Notes under the pieces: model-generated
What the model was told of the DNA's origin: nothing
What the model saw: the letters and a program-made list of their open reading frames with translations, nothing else
Database searches by the model: none
Program-made: the position numbers and the translations under genes
Source: Warburgia ugandensis
Taxonomy: Eukaryota; Streptophyta; Magnoliopsida; Canellales; Canellaceae
DNA: 64,000 nt
Direction: 5' to 3'
Assembly (NCBI GenBank): GCA_035236585.1
Contig: CP141139.1
Coordinates: forward strand, 21,530,990-21,594,989
Part shown: positions 26,101 to 38,200 of the stretch, in pieces
How positions within the stretch are numbered: the first letter of the stretch is position 1
Layout of the letters: each line of letters starts with the position of its first letter

Positions 26101-26649
26101 CATAATAGAACTTTAAAATTTGAGAAGCTACCTTATTTTTCAGTGCTGCAAATGGTGACCAAAAGTGGGCGTTAGGACTGCCTACTGTCTTTCTCGGGGC
26201 AGATGAGGAAATAGAGGAGCGTGCCATTTTCAAAATGGCCCCTGTAATTTAAATGCTTTTTTGAATCTTTATTTACCAAAATGCCCTTCAACTTCAAATG
26301 CTCATAACATTTTCATCCAAACTCCAATTTCAGTGTTCTTTACATCGTTGGATTCCAGTTTTTGAATATTGTGAGGTTTTCTCAACAAGTTCAAATTTCC
26401 AAATTTATAAAGCATTCATCCTCCTATTCAATCCAATCTTCTAAATGGAACTTTAAAATTTGGGTAGTTACATTATATCTCGAAGCCACAATCGGTGATC
26501 AGATGTGGGAGACACGATTTCCTACATTATTTATCAATGCAAATGTGGAGACAAAAGAAGGAGATGTTATCAAAATAGCCCCCAATGTCTTGAATCCCTT
26601 TTCAATCTTTTAATTAACAAAATACTCCCTTTCAAATTAAAAGATTTTG
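23107..26649. repeat. 10-monomer HOR unit (3543 bp)
   Basis: Standard order, without the ~15-bp segment before 1'. Two windows stand out: 25430-25505 (CAAGGATCGGAGG and GCGGACAGAAAAGCGAG) and 25780-25850, which resembles the right array at 46225-46290. The 4' region has a small deletion at about 24058. Confidence 0.94.
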
Positions 26650-29600
26650 AAATGCTCATAACTTTTTCATCCAAACTCCCTTTCTAGGGTTCTTTGTGTC
26701 GGTGGATTTCACATTTCGAAAAGAATCTTATGACAAGAATATTTTCAACAAGTACTAAATTCAAAATTTCAAAAATTTTAAAACATTCATCCCCTTATTC
26801 GATCCAATCTTACATATAAAGATTTAAAATTTGACTAATTACATATTTTTTCAGCGCCGCAAACGGGGACTAGAGGTAGGCGATGCGATCGCCTACTATC
26901 TTTCTTAGCACACACACGAAAATAGAGGAGGGTGACGTTATCAAAATGGCCCGCTACACTTTGAATCCGTTTTGAATCTTTTAGTTACCAAAATACCCTT
27001 AACCTTCAAATGCTCACAATGTTTTCATCCGAACTCCGTTTTTAGGGTTCTTTTAGTCATTCGCTTCCATTTTACAATTAGAATCCAATTAAGAGAAAAT
27101 TTTCAACAAGTTCTAAATTTTAAGATATAAAATTTATAAAATATTCATCCTCTTGCTCAATCCAATCTTCCAAATAGGACTTTAAAATTTGAGTAGTTAC
27201 ATTATGTCTCTATGCCACAAACGGTGACTGGAGGTGGGCAACATGATCGCTTATGGTCTTTGCCAAGGTAGACGTGAAAACTGAGAAGAGTGCCGTTAAC
27301 AAAATGGCCCTGCATTTTAATGCTATTTTAATCTTTTAATTACCAAAATGGCCTTCGACTTCAAATCCACATAACCTTTTCATCCAAACTCCATTTTCAA
27401 TGCTCTTTGTGCCGTTGCATTCCATTTTTCAAATAGAATCTACCTTTTATAATATTTTTGGCAAGCATTAAATTCTCAAATTACAAATTTAAAAGAAATT
27501 CATCCGCCCATTTGTTCCAATCTTCAAAATAGGACTTCAAAATTTGAGCGGTCACATTATTTATTGGCACAGCATACGATGACTGGAGATGGGCAGCTCA
27601 GTCGCTTACTGTATTTCTCAATGCTGGGGCAAAACAAAGGATGGTGTCATTATCAAATTGGCTCAAGCGTTTTGAATCCTTTTTCTAATCTTTTAGTTAT
27701 AAAAATTCCCTTCAACTTCAAATTCTTATAACTTTTTTATCCGAACTCTATTTTCAGTGTTATTTTGCCCGTTCGATTCCATATTTTGAATACAATCTAA
27801 TTATGAAATATTTTCAATAGGTTCCAATTTCTAAAATTCAAAATTTGTAAAACATTCATTCTCCTATTCAATCCAATCTTTGAAATAGAACTTTAAAATT
27901 TGAGTAGCTACTTTATTTTTAGCGCTGCAAATGGTGATTAGAAGTGGACATCACGACTACCTACTGTCTTTCTCAGGGCAGATGACGAATTAGAGGAGCG
28001 TGCCATTATCAAAATGTCCCCTACAATTTAAATTCTTTTTTGAATCTTTTATTTACCAAAATTCCCTTCAACTTCAAATGCTCATAACTTTTTCATCCAA
28101 ACCCCAATTTCAGCATTCTTTACGTTGTTGGATTCAATTTTTCAAATATTTTGAGGTTTTTTCAACAAGTTCAAATTTCCAAAATTCAAAATTTGTAAAA
28201 CGTTCATCCTCCTATTCAATCTAATCTTCTAAATGGAACTTTAAAATTTGAGTAGTTAGATTATATCTTAGAGCCGCAATTGGTGATTGGAGGTGGGAGA
28301 CACGATTTCCAACATTATTTATAGGTGCAAACTTAGAGACAAAGGAGGGGGATGTTATCAAAATAGCCCTTAGCGTCTTGAATCCCTTTTTAATATTTGA
28401 ATTAACAAAATACCCTGAACTTTCCAATGCTCATAACTTTTTCATCCAAACTCCATTTCTAGGGTTCTTTGTGTAGTTGGATTCCACATATCGAATAAAA
28501 TCTAATCACAAGAATATTTTCAACAAGTACTAAATTCAAATTTTCAAAATTTTTTAAACATTCATCCCCTTATTCTATCCAATCTTTCAAATATAAATTT
28601 AAAATTTGACTAGTTACATATTTTTTCAGCACCGCAAACGAGGACCAGAGGTGGGTGAAGTGATTACTGTCTTTCTCGGCACACACACGAAAATAGAGGA
28701 GGGTGACGTTATAAAAATGGCCCCCTGCACTTTGTATCCATTTTGAATGTTTTAGTTACCAAAATACCCTTGACCTTTAAATGCTCATAATGTTTTCATC
28801 CGACCTCTGTTTTTAGGGTTCTTTGGGTCATTTGATTCCAATCTCCAATTAGAATCTAATTAAGAGAAAATTTTCAACAAGTTCTTAATTTTAAGATACA
28901 AAAATTTATAAAATATTCATCCACTTGCTCAATCCAATCTTCCAAATAGGACTTTAAAATTTGAGTAGTTACATTATGTCTCAGTGCCACAAACAGTGAC
29001 TGGAGGTGGGCAGCATGATTGCTTATGGTCTTTGCCAGGGCAGACAGGAAAACTGAGAAGGGTGCCATTAACAAAATGGCCCCTGCATTTTGAATGCTTT
29101 TATAGTCTTTTAATTACCAAACTAGCCTTCGACTTCAAATGCTCATAACTTTTTCATCCAAACTCCATTTTCAGTGCTCTTTGTGTCGTTGGATTCCATT
29201 TTTCGAATAGAATCTACCTTTTATAATATTTTGACAAGCATTAAATTCAAAAATTATAAATTTTAAAGAAATCCATCCACCCATTTGTTCCAATCTTCAA
29301 AATAGGACTTTAAAATTTGAGTAGTCACATATTTTATTGGCACAACAAACAGTGACCAGATATGGGCAGCTCAATCGCCTACTATATTTCTCAATGCTGG
29401 GGCAAAACAAAGGATGGTGTCATTATCAAATTGGCCCAAGCATTTTGAATCCTCTTTATAATCTTTTAGTTACAAAAATGCCCTTCAACATCAAATTCTC
29501 ATAACTTCTTAATCCGAACACTATTTTTAGTGTTATTTTTGTCGTTCGATTCCGTATTTATAATAGAATCTAATTATGAGAATATTTCCAACAAGTTCTA

Positions 29601-29727
29601 GTTTCTAAAACTCAAAATTTGTAAAGCATTCATTCTCCTGTTCAATCCATTCTTCATAATAGAACTTTAAAATTTGAGAAGCTACCTTATTTTTCAGTGC
29701 TGCAAATGGTGACCAAAAGTGGGCGTT
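26650..29727. repeat. 10-monomer HOR unit truncated by the assembly gap
   Basis: This matches the preceding unit from type 1 into type 4, then stops in the type-4 window at the run of N. About 470 bp would be needed to complete the unit. Confidence 0.93.
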
Positions 29728-30227
29728 NNNNNNNNNNNNNNNNNNNNNNNNNNNNNNNNNNNNNNNNNNNNNNNNNNNNNNNNNNNNNNNNNNNNNNNNN
29801 NNNNNNNNNNNNNNNNNNNNNNNNNNNNNNNNNNNNNNNNNNNNNNNNNNNNNNNNNNNNNNNNNNNNNNNNNNNNNNNNNNNNNNNNNNNNNNNNNNNN
29901 NNNNNNNNNNNNNNNNNNNNNNNNNNNNNNNNNNNNNNNNNNNNNNNNNNNNNNNNNNNNNNNNNNNNNNNNNNNNNNNNNNNNNNNNNNNNNNNNNNNN
30001 NNNNNNNNNNNNNNNNNNNNNNNNNNNNNNNNNNNNNNNNNNNNNNNNNNNNNNNNNNNNNNNNNNNNNNNNNNNNNNNNNNNNNNNNNNNNNNNNNNNN
30101 NNNNNNNNNNNNNNNNNNNNNNNNNNNNNNNNNNNNNNNNNNNNNNNNNNNNNNNNNNNNNNNNNNNNNNNNNNNNNNNNNNNNNNNNNNNNNNNNNNNN
30201 NNNNNNNNNNNNNNNNNNNNNNNNNNN
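29728..30227. other. Assembly gap, 500 N
   Basis: Exactly 500 unknown bases. The round number suggests a placeholder rather than a measured size. Left of it is a type-4 monomer of the 10-mer HOR; right of it is a monomer of the 711-bp dimer family. Any open frame crossing the run of N is an artefact. Confidence 0.98.
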
Positions 30228-33200
30228 TAGTTACTTTATTTTCCGATGACGCAAATGTTGACCAGAGATGGGCATCACAACTGCTTACTATCCTTCTCGG
30301 GGTAATTGCAGAAACAGAAAAAGGTGCCGTTATCGAAATGACCCCAGCAACTCAAATGCTTTTTTGAATCTTTTTTACCAAAATGCCCTCCAACTTCAAA
30401 TGCTCATAACTTTTTCATGCAAACTCCATTTTCAATGCTCTTTGTGTCTTTGGATTCCATTTTTCAAATAGAATCTGCCTTTTAGATATTTTCAAAAAGC
30501 ATTAAATTGTAAAATTGTAAATTTAAAAGAAATCCATCTACCTATTTGTTCCAATCCTCAAAATAGGATTTTAAAATTTGAACAGTCACATTATTTACCG
30601 ACACGGCAATCAGTGACCCGAGATGGGCATCTCAATCGCTTAGTGTTTTTCTCAACCAAGGGCAAAGCAAAGGATGGTATCGTTATAAAATTGGCCCCTG
30701 TGTTTTGATTCTTTTTTTCAATCGTTTAGTTGCCGAAATGACCTTCAATTTCAATTTTTCATAACTTTTTAATCTGATGTCTGTTTTTAGTGTTTTTTTT
30801 CTCGTTCCATTTTGTATTTCGAATAGAATTTAATTATGAGAATATTTTTAAAAAGTCCTATTTTATAAAATTCAAAATTTGAAAAACATTCATCCTCCTG
30901 TTCAATCCAATCTTTCAAATAGAACTTTAAAATTTGAGTAGTTAATTATTTTCCAATGACGCAAATGTTGACCAGAGATGGGCATCACAACTGCTTACTG
31001 TCCTTCTCAGGGTAATTGTAGAAACAGAAAAAGGTGCCGTCATCGAAATGACCCCAGCAACTCAAATGCTTTTTTGAATCTTTATTTACCAAAATGCCCT
31101 CCAACTTCAAATGCACATAACTTTTTCATGCAAACTCCATTTTCAACGCTCTTTGTGTCTTTGGATTCCATTTTTCTAATAGAATCTGTCTTTTAGATAT
31201 TTTCATTAAGCATTAAATTGTAAAATTGTAAATTTAAATGAAATCCATCTACCTATTTGTTGCAATCTTCAAAACAGGAGTTTAAAATTTGAGCAGTCAC
31301 ATTATTTACCAACATAGCAATCCGTGACCCAAGATGGGCATCTCAATCGCCTAGTGTATTACTCAATGCATGGGCAAAACAAAGGATGGTGTCGTTATCA
31401 GAATGGCCCCTTTGTTTTGAATCTTTTTTTCAATCGTTTAGTTGCTGAAATGCCCTTCAATTTCAAATTCTCATAACTTTTTAATCTGAAGTCTGTTTTC
31501 AGTGTTTTTTTTCTCGTTCAATTCCATGTTTCAAATAGAATCTAATCACGAGAATATTTTCAAAAAGTACTAAATTCTAAGATATAAAAGTTTGAAAACA
31601 TTCATCCCCGTGTTCTATCCAATCTTCCAAATAGAACTTTACAATTTGTGTAGTTACATAATTTTTTGGCTCCGCAAATGGGGTTCAGAGTTGGGGGACG
31701 CGATCTCCTACTATCATTCTCGACATAGACACGAAAACAGATGAGGGTGATGTTATCAAAATGGCCCCCTGCATTTTGAATCTTTTAGTTACCAAAATAC
31801 TCTTAACCTTCAAATGCTCATAACATTTTCATCCAAACTCCATTTTTATGGTACTTTGGGTCATTTGATTCCATTTTTTAAGTAGTATCTAATTAATAGA
31901 AAATGATGAACAAGCTCCAAACTTTAAAATACAAAATTTATAAAATATTCATCCTCCTGTTCAATCCAATCTTTCAAATTAAACTTTAAAATTTGTGTAG
32001 CTACTTTATTTTTCGACGCCGCAAATGTTGACCAGAGATGGGCATCACGACTGCTTACTATATTTCTCAGGGTGGATGTAGAAACAGAAAAGGGTGCTGT
32101 TATCAAAATGACCCTAGCAACTCAAATGCTTTTTTCAATCTTTATTTACGAAAATGCCCTTCAACTTCAAATGCTCATAACTTTTTCATGCTAACTCCAT
32201 TTTCAATGCTCTTTGTGTCTTTGGATTCCATTTTTCAATGAGAATCTGCATTTTAGATATTTTCAATAAGCATTAAAATGTAAATTTGTAAATTTAAAAG
32301 AAATGCATCTACCTATTTGTTCCAATCTTCAAAATAGCATTTTAATATCTGAGCTGTCACATTCTTTACTGACATAGCAATCGGTGACCCAAGATGGGCA
32401 TCTAAATTGCCTAGTGTATTGCTCAACGCAAGGGCAAAACAAAGGATGGTGTCGTTATCAGAATGGCCCCTGTGTTTTGAATCTTTTTTTCAATCGTTTA
32501 GTTGCCGAAATGCCCTTCAATTTCAATTTCTCATAACTTTTTAATCTGAAGTCTATTTTTAGTGTTATTTTTCTCGTTCAATTTCCTATTTCGAATAGAA
32601 TCTAATTATGAGAATATTTTTATAAAGTTTTATTTTCTAAGATTAAAAATTTGTAAAACATTCATCCTCCTGTTCAATCCAATCTTTCAAATAGAACTTT
32701 AAAATTTGAGTAGTTACTTTATTTTTTGACGTCGCAAATGTTGACTAGAGATGGGCATCACGACTGCTTACTATCTTTCACAGGGTAGATGCAGAAACAT
32801 AAAAGGGTATCGTTATCAAAATGACCCCAGAAACTCAAATGCTTTATGAACCTTTATTTGCCAAAATGCCCTTCAACTTCAAATGCTCATAACTTTTTCA
32901 TGCAAACTCCATTTTCAATGCTCTTTGTGTCTTTGGATTCCATTTTTTAAATAGAATCCGTCTTTTAGATATTTTCAATAAGCATTAAATTGTAAAATTG
33001 TAAATTTAAAAGAAATCCATCTACCTATTTGTTGCAATCTTCAAAACAGGAGTTTAAAATTTGAGCAGTCACATTATTTACCAACATAGCAATCCGTGAC
33101 CCAAGACGGGCATCTCAATTGCCTAGTGTATTTCTCAATGCAAGGGCAAAACAAAGGATGGTGTCGTTATCAAAATGGCCCCTGTGTTTTGAATCTTTTT

Positions 33201-34748
33201 TTCAATCGTTTAGTTGCCGAAATGCCCTTCAATTTCAAATTATTATAACTTTTTAATCTAAAGTCTGTTTTTAGTGTTTTTTTTCTTGTTCAATTCCATG
33301 TTTCAAATAGAATCTAATCACGAGAATATTTTCTAAAAGTACTAAATTCTAAGATCCAAAATTTTTAAAACATTCTTCCCCTTGTTCTATCCAATCTTCC
33401 AAATAGAACTTTAAAATTTGTGTAGTTACATCATTTTTTGGCTCCGCAAATGGGGTTCAGAGTTGGGGGACACGATCTCCTACTATCTTTCTCGACATAG
33501 ACACGAAAACAGATGAGGGTGATGTTATCAAAATGGCCCCCTACATTTTGAATCTTTTAGTTACCAAAATACTCTTAACCTTCAAATGCTCATAACATTT
33601 TCATCCAAACTCCATTTTTAGGGTACTTTGGGTCATTTGATTCCATTTTTTAAATAGTATCCAATTAATAGAAAATTTTGAACAAGCTCTAAACTTTAAA
33701 ATACAAAATTTATAAAATATTCATCCTCTTGCTCAATCCAATCTTCCAAATAGGACTTTAAAATTTGAGTAGTTACATTATTTCCCCGAGCCACAAACAG
33801 TGACTAGAGGTGGGTGACACGATTGCTTACGGCCTTTGTTGGGGCAAATGTGAAAATTGATGAGAGTGTCCTTAACAAAACAACCCCTGCGTTTTCAATG
33901 CTTTTTTGAACTTTTAATTACCAAAATGGCCTTTCACTTCAAATGCTCTTAACTTTTTCACCCAAACTCCATTTGCAGTGCACTTTGTGTTGTTGGACTC
34001 TAATTTTTGAATAGAATCTTCCTTTTATAATATTATAAACAAGCATTAAATTGTAAAATTGTAAATTTAAAAGAAATCCATCTACCTATTTGTTCCAATC
34101 CACAAAATAGGATTTTAAAATTTGAGCAGTCACATTATTTACCAAGACAGGAATCGGTGACCCAAGATGGGCATCTCAATCGCCTAGTGTAATTCTCAAC
34201 GTAAGGGCAAAACAAAGGATGGCGTCATTATCAAATTGGCCCATGTGTTTTGAATCTTTTTTTCAATCGTTTAGTTGTCGAAATGCCCTTCAATTTCAAA
34301 TTCTCATAACTTTTTAATCTGAAGTCTGTTTTTAGTGTTTTTTTTCTCGTTCAATTCCATGTTTCAAATAGAAACTAATTATGAGAATATTTTTAAAAAG
34401 TTATATTTTCTAAAATTCAAAATTTGTAAAACATTCATCCTTCTGTTCAATACAATCTTTCAAATAGAACTTCAAAATTTGAGCAGTTACTTTATTTTTT
34501 GACGCCGCAAATGTTGACCAGAGATGGGCATTACGACTACTTACTTTCTTTCTCGAGGTAGATGCAGAAACAAAAAAGGGTGCCGTTATCAAAATGACCC
34601 CAACAACTCAAATGCTTTTTTGAATATTTATTTACTAAAATGCCCTTCAACTTCAAATGCTCATAACTTTTTCGTGCAAACTCCATTTTCAATGCTCTTT
34701 GTGTCTTTGGATTCCATTTTTCAAATAGAATCTACCTTTTAGATATTT
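30228..34748. repeat. Segmental duplication, copy 1 (~4.5 kb, ends left in the gap)
   Basis: This corresponds monomer for monomer to 37336-41856, with an offset of 7105-7108 bp. From about 31036 onwards the two copies differ only at scattered bases (for example 31502, 32291, 32398 and 32843). They diverge clearly after about 34750, where copy 1 has CTAAAATTGTAAATATAAAAG. Some differences again fall in the GC-rich window, such as 33782-33806 against 40890-40914. Confidence 0.88.
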
Positions 34749-37700
34749 TCAACAAGCATTAAATTCTAAAATTGTAAATATAAAAGAAATCCATCTACCT
34801 ATTTGTTCCAATCTTCAAAATCGGATTTTAAAATTTGACACAGTCACATTATTTACCGACACAGCAATCGGTGACCCGAGATGGGCATTTGAATCGCTTA
34901 GTGTTTTTCTCAACGCAAGGGCAAAGCAAAGGATGGTATCATTATAAAATTGGCCCCTGTGTGTTGAATCTTTCTTTCAATCGTTTAGTTGCTGAAATGA
35001 CCTTCAATTTCAAATTCTCATTACTTTTTAATCTGAAGTCTATTTTTAGTGTTATTTTTCTCGTTCAATTTCGTATTTCGAATAGAATTTAATTGTGAGA
35101 ATATTTTTAAAAAGTCCTATTTTCTAAAATTCAAAATTTGTAAAACATTCATCCTCCTGTTGAATCCAATCTTTGAAATAGAACTTTAAAATTTGAGTAG
35201 TTACTTTATTTTTTGACGTCGCAAATGTTGACCAGAGATGGGCATCACGACTGCTTACTATCTTTCTCGGGGTAATTGCAGAAACAGAAAAAGGTGCCAT
35301 TATCGAAATGACCCCCGCAACTCAAATGCTTTTTTGAATCTTTATTTACCAAAATGCCCTTCGACTTCAAATGCTCATAACTTTTTCATGCAAACTCCAT
35401 TTTCAATGCTCTTTGTGTCTTTGGATTCCATTTTTCAAATAGAATCTGCCTTTTAGATATTTTCAATAAGCATTAAATTGTAAAATTGTAAATTTAAAAG
35501 AAATCCATCTACCTATTTGTTCCAATCTTCAAAATAGGATTTTAAAATTTGAGCAGTCACATTATTTACCGACACAGCAATTGGTGACCCAAGATGGGCA
35601 TCTCAATCGCCTAGTGTATTTCTCAACACAAGGGCAAAACAAAGGATGGTGTCGTTATAAAATTGGCCCCTGTGTTTTGAATCTTTTTTTCAATCGTTTA
35701 GTTGCCGAAATGACCTTCAATTTCAATTTTTCATAACTTTTTAATCTGATGTCTGTTTTAGTGTTTTTTTTCACGTTCCATTTCTTACTTCGAATAGAAT
35801 TTAATTATGAGAATATTTTTAAAAAGTCCTATTTTATAAAATTCACAATTTGAAAAACATTCATGCTCCTGTTCAATCCAATGTTTCAAATAGAACTTTA
35901 AAATTTGAGTAGTTACTTTATTTTCCGATGACGCAAATGTTGACCAGAGATGGGCATCACAACTGCTTACTATCCTTCTCGGGGTAATTGCAGAAACAGA
36001 AAAAGGTGCCGTTATCGAAATGACCCCAGCAACTCAAATGCTTTTTTGAATCTTTTTTTACCAAAATGCCCTCCAACTTCAAATGCTCATAACTTTTTCA
36101 TGCAAACTCCATTTTCAATGCTCTTTGTGTCTTTGGATTCCATTTTTCAAAAAGAATCTGCCTTTTAGATATTTTCAAAAAGCATTAAATTGTAAAATTG
36201 TAAATTTAAAACAAATCCATCTACCTATTTGTTCCAATCCTCAAAATAGGATTTTAAAATTTGAACAGTCACATTATTTACCGACACGGCAATCAGTGAC
36301 CCGAGATGGGCATCTCAATCGCTTAGTGTTTTTCTCAACCAAGGGCAAAGCAAAGAATGGTATCGTTATAAAATTGGCCCCTGTGTTTTGATTCTTTTTT
36401 TCAATCGTTTAGTTGCCGAAATGACCTTCAATTTCAATTTTTCATAACTTTTTAATCTGATGTCTATTTTTAGGGGTTTTTTTCTCGTTCCATTTTGTAT
36501 TTCGAATAGAATTTAATTATGAGAATATTTTTAAAAAGTCCTATTTTATAAAATTCACAATTTGAAAAGCATTCATCCTCCTGTTCAATCCAATCTTTCA
36601 AATAGAACTTTAAAATTTGAGTAGTTACTTTATTTTCCGATGACGCAAATGTTGACCAGAGATGGGCATCACAACTGCTTACTATCCTTCTCGGGGTAAT
36701 TGTAGAAATAGAAAAAGGTGCCGTCATCGAAATGACCCCAGCAACTCAAATGCTTTTTTGAATCTTTATTTACCAAAATGCCCTTCAACTTCAAATGCTC
36801 ATAACTTTTTCGTGCAAACTCCATTTTCAATGCTCTTTGTGTCTTTGGATTCCATTTTTCAAATAGAATCTACCTTTTAGATATTTTCAAAAAGCATTAA
36901 ATTGTAAAATTGTAAATTTAAAAGAAATCCATCTACCTATTTGTTCCAATCCTCAAAATAGGATTTTAAAATTTGAACAGTCACATTATTTACCGACACG
37001 GCAATCAGTGACCCAAGATGGGCATCTCAATCGCTTAGTGTTTTTCTCAACCAAGGGCAAAGCAAAGGATGGTATCGTTATAAAATTGGCCCCTGCGTTT
37101 TGATTCTTTTTTTCAATCGTTTAGTTGCCGAAATGACCTTCAATTTCAATTTTTCATAACTTTTTAATCTGATGTCTGTTTTAGTGTTATTTTTCTCGTT
37201 CAATTTCCTATTTCGAATAGAATCTAATTATGAGAATATTTTTATAAAGTTTTATTTTCTAAGATTAAAAATTTGTAAAACATTCATCCTCCTGTTCAAT
37301 CCAATGTTTCAAATAGAACTTTAAAATTTGAGTAGTTACTTTATTTTCCGATGACGCAAATGTTGACCAGAGATGGGCATCACAACTGCTTACTATCCTT
37401 CTCGGGGTAATTGCAGAAACAGAAAAAGGTGCCGTTATCGAAATGACCCCAGCAACTCAAATGCTTTTTTGAATCTTTTTTTACCAAAATGCCCTCCAAC
37501 TTCAAATGCTCATAACTTTTTCATGCAAACTCCATTTTCAATGCTCTTTGTGTCTTTGGATTCCATTTTTCAAAAAGAATCTGCCTTTTAGATATTTTCA
37601 AAAAGCATTAAATTGTAAAATTGTAAATTTAAAACAAATCCATCTACCTATTTGTTCCAATCCTCAAAATAGGATTTTAAAATTTGAACAGTCACATTAT

Positions 37701-38200
37701 TTACCGACACGGCAATCAGTGACCCGAGATGGGCATCTCAATCGCTTAGTGTTTTTCTCAACGCAAGGGCAAAGCAAAGGATGGTATCGTTATAAAATTG
37801 GCCCCTGTGTTTTGATTCTTTTTTTCAATCGTTTAGTTGCCGAAATGACCTTCAATTTCAATTTTTCATAACTTTCTAATCTGATGTCTATTTTTATTGT
37901 TTTTTTTCTCGTTCCATTTTGTATTTCGAATAGAATTTAATTATGAGAATATTTTTAAAAAGTCCTATTTTATAAAATTCACAATTTGAAAAGCATTCAT
38001 CCTCCTGTTCAATCCAATCTTTCAAATAGAACTTTAAAATTTGAGTAGTTACTTTATTTTCCGATGACGCAAATGTTGACCAGAGATGGGCATCACAACT
38101 GCTTACTATCCTTCTCGGGGTAATTGTAGAAATAGAAAAAGGTGCCGTCATCGAAATGACCCCAGCAACTCAAATGCTTTTTTGAATCTTTATTTACCAA
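34749..38200. repeat. Two-monomer (711-bp) tandem repeats with a nested 1423-bp duplication
   Basis: The a-type window ATGGGCATCACRACTGCTTA recurs at about 35238, 35950, 36662, 37373 and 38086, spacings of 711-713 bp. The pair 35950/37373 is more alike than neighbours, as is 36662/38086 (shared GTAATTGTAGAAATAG). The rare variant CCAATGTTTC is shared by 35879 and 37302. So four monomers (1423 bp) were duplicated as a block. The last part overlaps segmental copy 2. Confidence 0.85.

Larger units (their letters stand above)
1..29727. repeat. Left satellite array, ~355-bp monomer in 5- and 10-monomer HORs
   Basis: An uninterrupted tandem array of AT-rich monomers. In the first unit monomers start at 21, 371, 727, 1083, 1439 and 1793, giving spacings of 350-356 bp. 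Monomer types differ clearly from one another (for example starts AAATGCTCAC, AAATTCTCAT, AAATCCACAT), while copies of the same type in successive units are almost identical over hundreds of bases. That pattern, diverged neighbours but near-identical units, is the definition of a higher-order repeat. No transposon, gene, tRNA or rRNA interrupts it. It would be typical of centromeric or pericentromeric heterochromatin; that location is inferred, not seen. Confidence 0.97.

Noticed and set aside
1..29727. CRISPR-like regular repeats
   Set aside because: Repeats are ~355 bp and continuous, with no short repeat-spacer alternation and no cas genes.
29697..30249. Open frames of about 177 codons over the gap
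   Set aside because: They consist almost entirely of unknown bases.
35950..36168. Family of 72-codon frames (MGITTAYY...) found many times in the right array
   Set aside because: Changes between copies alter amino acids freely and some copies are frameshifted (62945) or cut short (54784). The opposite strand is also open in several copies. This is repeat sequence without coding constraint.
37506..37871. Longest open frame free of N (121 codons)
   Set aside because: It spans a monomer boundary of the dimer repeat. Its counterpart at 36083 ends earlier after a one-base difference near 36340. No family resemblance.
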